In this document: positions 1 to 8,139 of the stretch, piece by piece
Layout: each line of letters begins with the position of its first letter
Numbering within the stretch: the stretch's first letter is position 1
Origin: Pelagicoccus sp. SDUM812002
GTDB lineage: Bacteria > Verrucomicrobiota > Verrucomicrobiia > Opitutales > Opitutaceae
Assembly (NCBI RefSeq): GCF_031127835.1
Contig: NZ_JARXHX010000029.1
Coordinates: 1-32,187 of the forward strand
Length of the DNA stretch: 32,187 nucleotides
Reading direction: 5' to 3'
The notes under the pieces: generated by a model
What the model was told of the DNA's origin: nothing
Databases searched by the model: none
What the model saw: the letters and a program-made list of their open reading frames with translations, nothing else
Translations under genes and position numbers: made by a program

Positions 1-71
1 CGGAGACCGGGGTGGTCGGAGGTGATGCGGTGGGTGGGCAGGCAGCGGACTTCGATCGAAACGGGGCCGGG
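1..71 (-). repeat. Direct repeat copy A, from the GH115 C-terminal coding region
   Basis: Bases 1-71 align without gaps to 6736-6806 at a constant offset of 6735. I count four mismatches (positions 3, 6, 15 and 66), so 67/71 identical. Both copies are in the same orientation and the same codon frame. Copy A probably continues beyond the left edge. The pair flanks the 1614-residue gene. Confidence 0.9.
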
Positions 72-714
72 CTCGAAGGCGTGGAAGGTGTAGGTGAGGG
101 CGGGCGCGTCGTCCGGCAAGGCCGCGGGATCGAGGCTGGGGGCGGTGACGGGCTGGAGCTGCATGCCGTCGCCGCTGGCGTTGGATTGCGAGACGCGGCG
201 CCAGCCTACGGCGTCGGCGCTGTCGCGGCACTCGGCGTAGGACTCGGCTTCGATGTGGAGTTGGCCGTAGTCGAGCAGGGCGTCTGGTAGGGTGGCTAGC
301 TCGAGGTTTGGTTGCGGGGCGGCCGCTATTTGGACGGTGCGGGTGGCTCCAGCGGCTTTGATGGTTATGGTGGCTTTTTGTATCGGTTTTTTCGGTACGG
401 AGTTCCAGTCGATGCTGACCGTTAGTCGGGCGTCGGTGGAACCGGAGTTTTGGCTGAGGCGTATCCATGGCTCGCTTACGGTGGCGGTCCAGTTGAAGGG
501 GGCGGTGCCGGTATTGAAGATGTCGATGAAGCGGCTGCGGTCGGTGGCGCGGCGGAAGGTGGGGAGTGTGCCGGGGCTGGACGTGTCTAGTGTTGTCGCT
601 GAGCCTTCGAGGGCGACGCCGAATCCGGCGTTGGTGGGAGCGTGGCCGGCGAAGCACTTGTCCGATACGATAGGGCGAACGTGGAAATTGGAGTCGGCCC
701 TCTCCGGCAGGGAT
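1..714 (-). pseudogene. 5'-truncated GH115 alpha-glucuronidase, C-terminal part, running off the left edge
   Basis: I translated the minus strand by hand. An open frame runs from an in-frame TAA at 715-717 down to base 1 and on out of the window, with no ATG or GTG start. It contains 'GVALEGS', 'DWNSVPKK', 'YGQLHIEAESYAE' and 'CLPTHRITSDHPGLR', in the order expected of the linker beta-sandwich and C-terminal domain of GH115 enzymes. These enzymes remove glucuronic acid or 4-O-methyl-glucuronic acid from xylan. The N-terminal and catalytic parts, several hundred residues in the family, are missing upstream. In the same frame above the stop lies ATG 812 with a short 'MSRTKTLITAIALS' reading, which could be a remnant signal peptide, but that is speculation. 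The family call is from memory of conserved motifs. Truncation is seen directly; loss of function is inferred. Confidence 0.72.
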
Positions 715-1004
715 TACTCGGCTTGTTCTATCGCTGTCGGCTGGAGCTGGTCAAGAGACCTACGCAGCCTAGATAGGGCAATCGCGGTAATGAGAGTCTT
801 AGTTCGGGACATCGAGGGGGATAGAATATAGAGTGTTGGACCGCGTCGGTGACGGCCCTTACCCGATATCTCATAAGCCACTCTGATTTTCCTAAAAAGT
901 TTTCTTCTATCTGAAAAAGCGAGTCTGCCTTCGGGTTTCGAGATCCGGGATCGGTGCGCGACGAGAGCAGGCCCATTCGCCGCTCATTTCCCTTCGGGGG
1001 GTGT

Positions 1005-4000
1005 CTAGAACCCGAAGCGCAGGAAGGTCTTGCTTCCGTTGGAAGTATCGATGGTCAACTCGTACTTGACTCGCTCATACAAACCGTTGCCTGTCGGATC
1101 GTCTGCCAGGACCACGGTTTCCATGGCTGTGACCGACCAGACCTCGCAGTCGCTGCTCTTATCAAATCGGCAGCGGTAGCGATCGTCGTGGTAGCGATTG
1201 GTTACGATCGAAACCCGCAGTTGCGTAGCCGAGAGGTGCTGGTAGCTCACCGTCGCGGGCGAGTCGATTTGGTTTGGATCCATGCCGAAGTAGAATTCGA
1301 TCCGATTGAGATAACCGTCGCCGTCAGAGTCTTCGTCGGGCAGAATCTGGTCTAGATTCTGGCCTTCGAAGTAGGCCAATTCCCAATTGTCGTCCAATCC
1401 ATCGAAGTCGCTGTCGCCTTCGATAAAGTATTCGGTGGGGATCCTGATCGTCTTGGTCGCTTGATTGCTCTGGTTGTCGGCAGCGAACACCTCGATAAAT
1501 CCGTACCCGGGGAGCACGGTATCGAGCGATATCGACCAGTTGGCGAAATCGTCGTCGGTCTCGACCGCTTGGTTGTCCACGAGAACGCGGTTGATTCCTT
1601 GCCCGGCGAAGGCGCCGCCTGAGATCGTGACGGGTAGTTCGTCGATGACGAGGGCTTGGCCCTCGGTGTATTGATCAACTAAGAGGTCGATGTCGTACGG
1701 TTTGCTTTGCGGGACCAAGTCGGTTCGCCCGATGAGCAAGGTCTGATCGCTGACTATGCTGGCGAATCCATCGCTGCCCCAACGAGTCACGCTACGAAGC
1801 GAACGGCTCCCTCCTTCTTCCAAGACAGGCAGTTTTCTCACCTTCAGGAAGGACTCGGTGTCGTACGAGTAAATCGAGAACGCGTCGTTGTAGTACACGC
1901 GCTGCTTTTCGATCTCGGGCTCTACGTCCCACACTGCATCGGAGTACCAGTAGCCGTCGTCTCGAATAGCTGAGATTTCGAAGGTGCCGCCGTTGACCAT
2001 GAGGTCTCCCTGGATCATCTTGCCCTGGGCGTCGAAAATGTAGTCGCCTTGCGACTTCATGGAATTCGAGAATCCGGAAAAGAGCCCGCCCTTCTCGGAG
2101 AGCTTCGTGACTCCCTGGTCGCTTATTTGCACTTTGAAGAATTCGAATCCGGTGTGCGAAGTGTTGTACGCGTAGATGATCGAAGGATCACTGCTCTTTT
2201 CAATTTGGGTTCCTCGGTAGGTGCCGGTCGAGTTTTCGAGGGCGAGTCCGTTCTCGAACATGACAACTCCGTCCGAATAGGTGCCCACCAGGAAGGTGTC
2301 CTCTCGTCCGTCCACCACTAGAATGTCAGAGGCGGTGAATGTGTTGTAGTAGCCCGTTCCCTTGGTCAGATCGATCGATTCGTCGATTTCCCATGTATCC
2401 AGATTTATCTTAAGAGCGAGGCTTTCGGAGCCTAGGCCGACGTACAGCCACTTTTCGTCGGATGAGAAATCCATGGATTGGAAGGTGCCCCCCAATTCGA
2501 CTGCCCCGTACAGTTTTCCGTTGGAGGGATTGATCCCGATCACCTGGTTGCGCAGCTCGTTGTTTTCTTCGCTGTTCGTTCCCACCAAGAGCATGTTCCT
2601 GCCTGGCACCCACCTCGCCATTCTGGCGGGTATTTGGACGTTCTGCCATTCTCCGCGGCTGATCTGATAGGTAGGGTTTAGCGAGGACCGGTCTGTGTTG
2701 TTGTATGGATCGGGGTCGACCGAGATCGAGTTTCCTGAAAGGGTAGCCAGCAGGATTTTGACCAATCGAGGGGTAACCGTTATCTCGAATTCGATTTCGC
2801 CATTTCCGGGGATGGAAGGAATGTCAATGGAGAGGCCTGCTGTTTCCCCGTATCCATAATCCCAATCCAAGTTGCTATCCGATTCGATGGACTTGAAGGT
2901 GTGCGCATTGTTCAACTCGAGAGAAATCCGTGTCGACAAGGCCTCCGTTTCCGAAAGGTTGCGAATCGTGGCGGTGTAGGTGAAGTCGGTATCCAGCTTA
3001 GGTTCATCGGTGGATGGTTCGAGCGTGAACGATAGGTCCACGGGTTCGCCACGTGGCACGATGTACTCGCTGTCCAAGAAGATCAGTTGCGCTTGGTCGG
3101 TTCTCAAGGCCAGCCCGACAGATCCATATCGGACGAGCTCCACGATGTTGCCGGACAGGCCAGTGAGCTCAGTCTGGAATACTAGCTGATTGGAGATCCG
3201 ATCGTAAACCGCTAGCTTGTTTTGGAAGGCAAAGTAAGCTCGGGAAAGGTCGTAATCGATTTCGTGAACCTGAATGGCATCTCCGTAGTGGTAGCCGTCA
3301 TTCCAATCGTCGGGCAAGGTGAAGCTGCGCTCTCTCTTGAAGGTTTCGCCGTTTATGACTCCTCCCCGACTGGATACGATCCAATTGTTTTGCGCCTTAA
3401 TGTCGGTGTTCCACGTGTTAAAGGATTCTCTCTTGGTTTCCACCGTCTCCAGACCGTTTTCTACGAGTTTGTATCGATTCAGGTAATACCCGGTATTGGA
3501 GTCGTCGTACGCGAAGAATTCGTCGGCTTCTTTCGCGTTGGCGAGGCTCATCCCGTCACTTGCCGTTTGTTCAAGCAACACTCCGTTTTGATAGTATCCG
3601 ACGAAGGTAGCTGTGGATGAAATGTCATCCTGGACGATTACGAAGTCTCCCGAGCGGTTGGGTAGGGTCAGAATATCGGCGATATTGTAACTGTCGTTGG
3701 ATGAATGACGGTGGCCCAGTTCAATTTTCTCAGCCAGAGAAAAGTCGGAAAGGCTGACTCGTTGGACTGCATTCGAGCCATTCAATCCCGCATATAGGTA
3801 CACGCCGTCTTGCGTGACCGCTAGTCGATCCAGCCCGGATCCAATTGCGAGTTTGCGTCCGATAGTGGCCGAGTAGGGGTCGATTTCTGTGATAGAGTTC
3901 AGGTGCCCCGCCAGGCCATCGATACCGGTCGATGCGATGAGCTTGTCGGAAAGCGGATGGTAGACCAAGTCGAGCACGCCGAAATCGAGTGGCACGATAA

Positions 4001-5849
4001 CTTCGAATGGATCCGAAGTCATCCCGTTGGCTTCGTCGCTCGATTTTGCCAGAAGCCGCTTTCCGGCCCAGCTCGCGTCGATGGTCAAGGTCTGTGTAAA
4101 AACGCCTTCGGTGAAGGTTGCGGAGGAGAGGCTAAACGGTGTTTGCGATTGGTTTTCGTCGACCAAGAACAAGTCGACGGTGGCATTGAAAGTCTGGAGC
4201 CGATTTCCCTGTGTATCCAATGCGCGGATATTTAGCTCTCCTTGGCCGCCTGCGACTAGATAAGGACCGATGGACAGGTCGTATGAGGCCACGTCGTTGT
4301 CGAGGACCTCCAGCACCGTACTCACTGGATCAAAACCTTCTAGGTCGACGGGAGTCGCGGTGATCGTGACGAAGCGAGTTCCATTGAGTAGGCTGTCATC
4401 GGGGATGCTGTATTCGATGTCATGCGCATAGGAGTCGTTTGCCTGAACCTTGAAGGATTCAGGTAGTTCGATGACTCCCGATGGGGTGGCGCTAAGAGTG
4501 AAAGTAATCTCCTCGCGGGTTCCTGCTCCGAGCTCGAAGTTCAATTCCCCTTGGTTCGTCGCACCTTCCACGAACTTGTTCTGATAGACGTTCCAGGTCA
4601 TGTTGTAGGTGTCATCGTCCTCGATGGTAATGGTGTATCGGGGGGATTCAGATTCGCCTAGGATGGCCCAGATCTCGACTTCTGCGTCGGTTTCAGCGTA
4701 GTAGTCGTTGTTTGCAGAAAGGGAAAAGGGAACCGAGCTCGACCCCGCCTCCACGTATACGCTGTAGGAGTTGAACTCATTTTCGGGTTCGGATCTGAGA
4801 TACACGTAGACGTCATTGGAAGGGCTAGGGGTGATGTTCAAGACGGCGTTGTTGGAGCTGCTCCAATCCGATTCTCTTAAGGTGCTCGGGAGCTGTAGTG
4901 ATAAAGTGGCGACTTCGTCATCTAAAAGGTCGATCCAGAAGGAGGTGCTGTCGTATTCGTTGGTTAGTATGTCTCCATAGAAGCTTCTCTGTCCGTTGAG
5001 CAGTTCGTCGTCTGGAATGGGAACCTCGAAAACGACTCGTTCCTGGTTCTTGGGATAGGCGACTTGGATGTCGTCGTAGTCAGCTGGGGCAATCGTTATG
5101 CTTTGGTCCTCCGCAGGGGCGGGAATCAGTTCGATCGCCATATCGAAATGTCCGTCGCCTTCTGTAATGGTCTGCGGATACGATATGTTCATCCCGCGGT
5201 AGGGCTCACCTGTGACCTTGATATCGTCGAAAGCCCAGCCATCCTCGGGTGCCGGAGCATTGTCGTACTGGAGAAAGGTCAGGGCGATCGTGTATTCCTT
5301 GGTCGGACTGAAGCCTTGGGCCGCGTAGTTGATGTAGATTCGTTGTCGGTAGGTGAACGCTAGATTGTTTCCCGGCGATTCGCTGTGGATCGAGGTGTCG
5401 GCCCATATGATGTTTCCATCTATCGATACAGCCAAACCGTCTGCTCCCAGGAAGCTGCTCTGCACTTCGTCACCCAGCGAGTAGGCTTGAAACTCGATAT
5501 CGATCCATTCGTACCCTTTCGACTTGAACGAGACCTCGGCGATGGTGGACGAGTACTCATCGTTGTCAGTGCTGTCGTCTAGAACCAACCAGTAGTCGTT
5601 GTCACCCTGCCCAGCTATGGTTTGTACCCGCACTCTCGGTGTGCCGGTACCGCCCGTGTTCCAGCCTTCTGGAAGCACATTTTCGTCGAAGTTCTCCTCG
5701 TACAAGACGTCCACTTCCGCCACCGTTGCCACCGCGGATACCATGGCGAAGGCCGCCAAAGCCACTGTAGCCCTAGTTTGAGCTAGGGAGCGATTCCACG
5801 AGAGGGGAGTTGCGGCCAGTAGCCATGCGAAGATCGAGTATGGTGACAT
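1005..5849 (-). CDS. Giant secreted multidomain protein with Calx-beta-like repeats, beta-propellers and Ca-binding C-terminus
   Basis: This 1614-residue protein has a hydrophobic, Ala-rich stretch at about residues 27-44, likely a signal peptide. Next come a lectin/MAM-like beta-sandwich (about 48-210, 'EENFDENVLPEGW', 'DGWAFDDIKVTG') and three Calx-beta-like repeats (about 215-570) containing 'IPDDELLNG' and 'IPDDSLLNG'. Then follow an Ig-like module, a YVTN-type propeller region (about 630-960), a DUF11/CARDB-like domain ('TYTATIRNLSETEA'), a second propeller region, and an acidic EF-hand/thrombospondin-3-like motif ('DSDFDGLDDNWE', 'DEDSDGDGYLNRIE'). It ends in a beta domain closing 'FLRFGF'. 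No catalytic motif is visible. An adhesive or matrix surface role is inferred. The ATG at 5849 lacks a properly spaced ribosome site (an AAGGAG lies about 24 bases upstream) and the frame stays open further upstream, so the start is uncertain. The gene stands between two GH115 remnants. Confidence 0.85.
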   Translation of the reverse strand: MSPYSIFAWLLAATPLSWNRSLAQTRATVALAAFAMVSAVATVAEVDVLYEENFDENVLPEGWNTGGTGTPRVRVQTIAGQGDNDYWLVLDDSTDNDEYSSTIAEVSFKSKGYEWIDIEFQAYSLGDEVQSSFLGADGLAVSIDGNIIWADTSIHSESPGNNLAFTYRQRIYINYAAQGFSPTKEYTIALTFLQYDNAPAPEDGWAFDDIKVTGEPYRGMNISYPQTITEGDGHFDMAIELIPAPAEDQSITIAPADYDDIQVAYPKNQERVVFEVPIPDDELLNGQRSFYGDILTNEYDSTSFWIDLLDDEVATLSLQLPSTLRESDWSSSNNAVLNITPSPSNDVYVYLRSEPENEFNSYSVYVEAGSSSVPFSLSANNDYYAETDAEVEIWAILGESESPRYTITIEDDDTYNMTWNVYQNKFVEGATNQGELNFELGAGTREEITFTLSATPSGVIELPESFKVQANDSYAHDIEYSIPDDSLLNGTRFVTITATPVDLEGFDPVSTVLEVLDNDVASYDLSIGPYLVAGGQGELNIRALDTQGNRLQTFNATVDLFLVDENQSQTPFSLSSATFTEGVFTQTLTIDASWAGKRLLAKSSDEANGMTSDPFEVIVPLDFGVLDLVYHPLSDKLIASTGIDGLAGHLNSITEIDPYSATIGRKLAIGSGLDRLAVTQDGVYLYAGLNGSNAVQRVSLSDFSLAEKIELGHRHSSNDSYNIADILTLPNRSGDFVIVQDDISSTATFVGYYQNGVLLEQTASDGMSLANAKEADEFFAYDDSNTGYYLNRYKLVENGLETVETKRESFNTWNTDIKAQNNWIVSSRGGVINGETFKRERSFTLPDDWNDGYHYGDAIQVHEIDYDLSRAYFAFQNKLAVYDRISNQLVFQTELTGLSGNIVELVRYGSVGLALRTDQAQLIFLDSEYIVPRGEPVDLSFTLEPSTDEPKLDTDFTYTATIRNLSETEALSTRISLELNNAHTFKSIESDSNLDWDYGYGETAGLSIDIPSIPGNGEIEFEITVTPRLVKILLATLSGNSISVDPDPYNNTDRSSLNPTYQISRGEWQNVQIPARMARWVPGRNMLLVGTNSEENNELRNQVIGINPSNGKLYGAVELGGTFQSMDFSSDEKWLYVGLGSESLALKINLDTWEIDESIDLTKGTGYYNTFTASDILVVDGREDTFLVGTYSDGVVMFENGLALENSTGTYRGTQIEKSSDPSIIYAYNTSHTGFEFFKVQISDQGVTKLSEKGGLFSGFSNSMKSQGDYIFDAQGKMIQGDLMVNGGTFEISAIRDDGYWYSDAVWDVEPEIEKQRVYYNDAFSIYSYDTESFLKVRKLPVLEEGGSRSLRSVTRWGSDGFASIVSDQTLLIGRTDLVPQSKPYDIDLLVDQYTEGQALVIDELPVTISGGAFAGQGINRVLVDNQAVETDDDFANWSISLDTVLPGYGFIEVFAADNQSNQATKTIRIPTEYFIEGDSDFDGLDDNWELAYFEGQNLDQILPDEDSDGDGYLNRIEFYFGMDPNQIDSPATVSYQHLSATQLRVSIVTNRYHDDRYRCRFDKSSDCEVWSVTAMETVVLADDPTGNGLYERVKYELTIDTSNGSKTFLRFGF

Positions 5850-6214
5850 ATTGACAAGGGGTTTGTTCGAATACTCCTTCTGGAATATTACGCAGGCAAT
5901 AGAAAAGAATATAGCTAGTGGATTCCATTATGCTGCTCGCTGTGTGGCCTTTTCAGGCTTACTGCCAATCGGATTTGGTTCCCCCGAGAGAATCGGAAGG
6001 TGGATCAAGCGGGCGGCCCCGCTTCGCTTTCCAGCGTTTGGCGGTTTACTCCTACTGGTCCTCAGACCTTTGGGTTCCCAAAACAGGTGCTGGAGCTATT
6101 TCTCTAGCTTCGACCTTTCTCTCAGATCGCGCGTATTCTGAAGTCCAAGTCGGATGCTTATCTCAGCGTGCTTGTTATCTCCGTTCACGGCGTAGAATTG
6201 CGCTACCTGAAGGG
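5850..6214. other. Gene-free stretch upstream of the giant gene
   Basis: No recognisable gene is seen in these 365 bases. Open frames exist on both strands but their translations have biased composition and match no family I know. The region should contain the promoter of the minus-strand gene starting at 5849, but I could not pick a convincing -35/-10 pair. Given the debris next door, it may hold further degraded fragments. Confidence 0.5.
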
Positions 6215-6361
6215 CTATTTGAGAGTGCTCGGGAAACGTATCAGTCCTTCGCTTACAAGTTCGGTTTGAACGAGATTCGGCGAAATGGACCCTTGGGCCC
6301 TGACTTCTGCCATTGTCACGTAGGTATCCGAAATCGGTGGGCCGGAGGGGAAGTAAACGGG

Positions 6362-6497
6362 GAGGTAGCAGGCGTAGCGGGTAAGCATGATATCCTCGAT
6401 CTCGCGTTCGGCGCCGGAGCGGAGGAGCTGCTGGGGGTCGCGAGCGAACCAGTATTCGACGCCGTTTTCGGTCTGTTGGACGTGGCCTCCTTGGTAC
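6362..6497 (-). pseudogene. Remnant of a DinD-like DNA-damage-inducible protein with internal deletion
   Basis: Minus-strand translation gives 'TENGVEYWFARDPQQLL' followed directly by 'GAEREIEDIMLTRYACYL'. Both motifs belong to the N-terminal part of DinD-type proteins (KilA-N/Bro-like), where about 50 residues normally separate them, so an internal in-frame deletion is inferred. After 'RYACYL' the expected 'QNGDP' sequence is lost and the frame drifts to a stop at 6215. No start codon directly precedes the matching part: the same frame runs upstream in the shadow of the GH115 remnant. DinD is an SOS-induced inhibitor of RecA activity in Escherichia coli. The piece is far too short to be functional. 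Identification is by remembered motifs only. Confidence 0.65.
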
Positions 6498-6515
6498 GCG
6501 GTAAGCGCGGCGGTA

Positions 6516-6806
6516 CTATTGTGGCGTTTCGGCGGCTTGGACGACGATCTCGTCGAGGATGAGGCCGGGGTCGACCATTTGGATAGTGATCTTGTGCGTG
6601 CCTGCGGTTTCGAGGGTGTGTTGGGTGACGCCTGCAGAGTAGGCGCGGATGGTGTTGGCGTTCCTGGCCGGTGTGTACTCGTTGGCGTGGAGGTCGCGGA
6701 TCTGTGGGGCATCGCCGTTGACGGAGATGGCGTAGCGAAGTCCGGGGTGATCGGAGGTGATGCGGTGGGTGGGCAGGCAGCGGACTTCGATCGAAACGGG
6801 ACCGGG
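6516..6806 (-). pseudogene. Second GH115 C-terminal fragment
   Basis: The minus frame that ends with TAG at 6516-6518 reads 'PGPVSIEVRCLPTHRI', 'LRYAISVNGDAPQIRDLH', 'TQHTLETAGTHKITIQ' and 'MVDPGLILDEIVVQ', the last roughly 95 residues of a GH115 protein up to its natural end. Upstream of 6806 the GH115 similarity stops abruptly and the plus strand becomes dehydrogenase sequence. The first 71 bases of the fragment are 67/71 identical to the left-edge GH115 pseudogene. It is therefore a duplicated or recombined tail, not a gene: no catalytic domain and no start belong to it. Confidence 0.75.
6736..6806 (-). repeat. Direct repeat copy B, from the GH115 C-terminal coding region
   Basis: Partner of the repeat at 1-71, same orientation, constant offset of 6735, 67/71 identical. 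The right end of the match coincides with the switch to dehydrogenase sequence at about 6806/6807, so 6806 marks a recombination junction. How far the repeat extends leftwards cannot be judged because copy A runs out of the window. Confidence 0.9.
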
Positions 6807-7110
6807 TATGATGGCTTTGGATATTGCCATGGATGAAATGGCCGAGAAGCTCGGCTTGGACCCGGTTGAATTTTGTATTTTGAATGGTACGAAAGTTGAT
6901 CCAGAAAAACCGGGAAGGCGTTTCTCACAAAGGCAATTAGTCGAGAGTCTACGAACCGGTGCGGAAAAATTCGGTTGGGGAGAATGTAGTGAAAAACCGG
7001 GTACGAGATGAGAAGTCGATTGGCTTGTTGGGATTGGTATGGCCTCTGTATTCAGAAATAGCCCTGTCTCAAAGTCGGCTGCTCGCGTGACACTTAGAGG
7101 TGGCGCTGTC
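6807..7110 (+). pseudogene. Fragment of a molybdopterin-binding subunit of a xanthine/aldehyde dehydrogenase
   Basis: Plus-strand translation from 6808 gives 'MALDIAMDEMAEKLGLDPVE', 'VDPEKPGRRFSQRQLVES', 'LRTGAEKFGWGE' and 'SEKPGTR', then an in-frame TGA at 7009-7011. The same frame continues with 'WLVGIGMASVFRN' and 'KSAARVTL'. This order is that of the large molybdenum-cofactor subunit of PaoC/YagR-type aldehyde oxidoreductases. Only about 100 of the family's roughly 730 residues are present. The 5' side is cut at the GH115 junction and the 3' side fades under the 3' end of the AraC gene on the opposite strand. The family assignment is by remembered motifs; the internal stop and truncations are seen directly. 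Confidence 0.75.
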
Positions 7111-8091
7111 CTTATTCGAATCGGACACGATAGACCTATGAATCCTTCGGTAGTTGCGGGGTGAGGATCCCGTAATTCTTTTGAAACTACGGCTGAAATA
7201 GTAGGGGTCGTTGAACCCACATTCCATTGCGATTTCGGCGATCGGGCTGGGGGTCGTAGCGAGAAGGGTAGCCCCTTGTTGGATGCGTTGGCGGATAATG
7301 AAATCGATCGGTGGGAATCCTGTAAGGCGCCGAAAAATGGCTGTGTAGTGCGTCACGGATACACCGGCGGCAGCAGCAAGTTCGGGAAGGCTGTGCGGTT
7401 GCATCCAGTTTTCGCGCAAGTGGGTGATCGAAGCGTCAACCCGCTCGTGAGCGGACAAAGCCGTGCTGTCCTGAGCTCGTCTCCTAGATACCAAAGCTAA
7501 GCAGATTCTCAAAGCCGCCGCCGCATCCAGCAGCTCGGGTAAGCCGTATCCTGCCGCGAGCGATGAGTGGATCCTGTCTAGGCCGATAGAATCCAGTTTT
7601 TCCGCAGGGGTGTGGCAGGTGGCCAATACTGCTTTTCGGCCGGTGGCGTGCTCAATCCAGGCGTCCGCTTCCTTTCCTGTGAAATGCACCCATGCGATGG
7701 ACCATGGATCGCGGTCCGAGGCGCCGTAAACATGAGGGTGCCGCGCTCGCAGGCCCACGATGTCTCCGCGCTTGAGATTCTGGCGGCGACCGCCGGCTTC
7801 CGCCCATCCTGTTCCCCGTAAACAGACAATCAAAACATGGTCGGAGCAGCCGGTTTCGCGCTTGATGAAATGCCCCTCTGCCCGCGGGAAAAAGCCGGCG
7901 TGCGTCACGTGCAGTCCAGCCAGCAGAGGGTGGGTGGCCATGAGTCGTTGCTGGGGTTCGGGTACTACTAAAAGCGTTTGCCCCGAAAACCCATCCTGTC
8001 GCCTCTGCGTGTCCTTCACAGTGTAAGATCGTGCAGGTTTTCCAGAATACCGTCCATTGTTATTTTGAGGCGTATCGTGTAGTATCGTCAA
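7069..8091 (-). CDS. AraC-family transcriptional regulator
   Basis: This is a DNA-binding regulator with an N-terminal cupin-like sensor region (about 40-190, 'GDIVGLRARHPHVYG', 'WVHFTGKEAD') and a C-terminal double helix-turn-helix (about 225-330, 'SLPELAAAAGVSVTHYTAIF', 'IAEIAMECGFNDPYYFSRSF'). The upstream end is uncertain. The longest frame starts at TTG 8091, GTG 8019 gives a more compact protein, and no ATG lies near. No ribosome site favours either. It is divergent from the DUF5107-TPR gene, 48 bases away from the TTG, and probably regulates that cluster in response to a sugar; this is inferred from position. Oddly, at least the last dozen residues ('SATSKCHASSRL') are the antisense of the dehydrogenase remnant, so the native 3' end seems to have been replaced. 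Confidence 0.9.
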   Translation of the reverse strand: MTILHDTPQNNNGRYSGKPARSYTVKDTQRRQDGFSGQTLLVVPEPQQRLMATHPLLAGLHVTHAGFFPRAEGHFIKRETGCSDHVLIVCLRGTGWAEAGGRRQNLKRGDIVGLRARHPHVYGASDRDPWSIAWVHFTGKEADAWIEHATGRKAVLATCHTPAEKLDSIGLDRIHSSLAAGYGLPELLDAAAALRICLALVSRRRAQDSTALSAHERVDASITHLRENWMQPHSLPELAAAAGVSVTHYTAIFRRLTGFPPIDFIIRQRIQQGATLLATTPSPIAEIAMECGFNDPYYFSRSFKRITGSSPRNYRRIHRSIVSDSNKDSATSKCHASSRL

Positions 8092-8139
8092 AGTAACCGA
8101 ACTTAGATAGACCCCGATACTCTAACGAATTTCACGCTT

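Noticed and set aside
728-976. Minus-strand open frame of 82 codons between the GH115 remnant and the giant gene
   Set aside because: The translation has no domain-like pattern or recognisable motif and lies in another frame than the GH115 remnant; it reads like chance sequence.
954-1355. Plus-strand open frame opposite the 3' end of the giant gene
   Set aside because: It is antisense to a well-supported coding region with signal peptide and domains, and shows no motif of its own.
5918-6562. Long plus-strand open frame of 214 codons
   Set aside because: Its second half is the antisense of the DinD and GH115 remnants and the first half has no recognisable motif; it is a by-product of GC-rich debris.
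6215-6928. Minus-strand open frame of 237 codons as an intact gene
   Set aside because: Only residues about 145-189 resemble DinD; the first half is an out-of-frame, Pro/Ser/Thr-rich shadow of the GH115 remnant, so it is not one gene.
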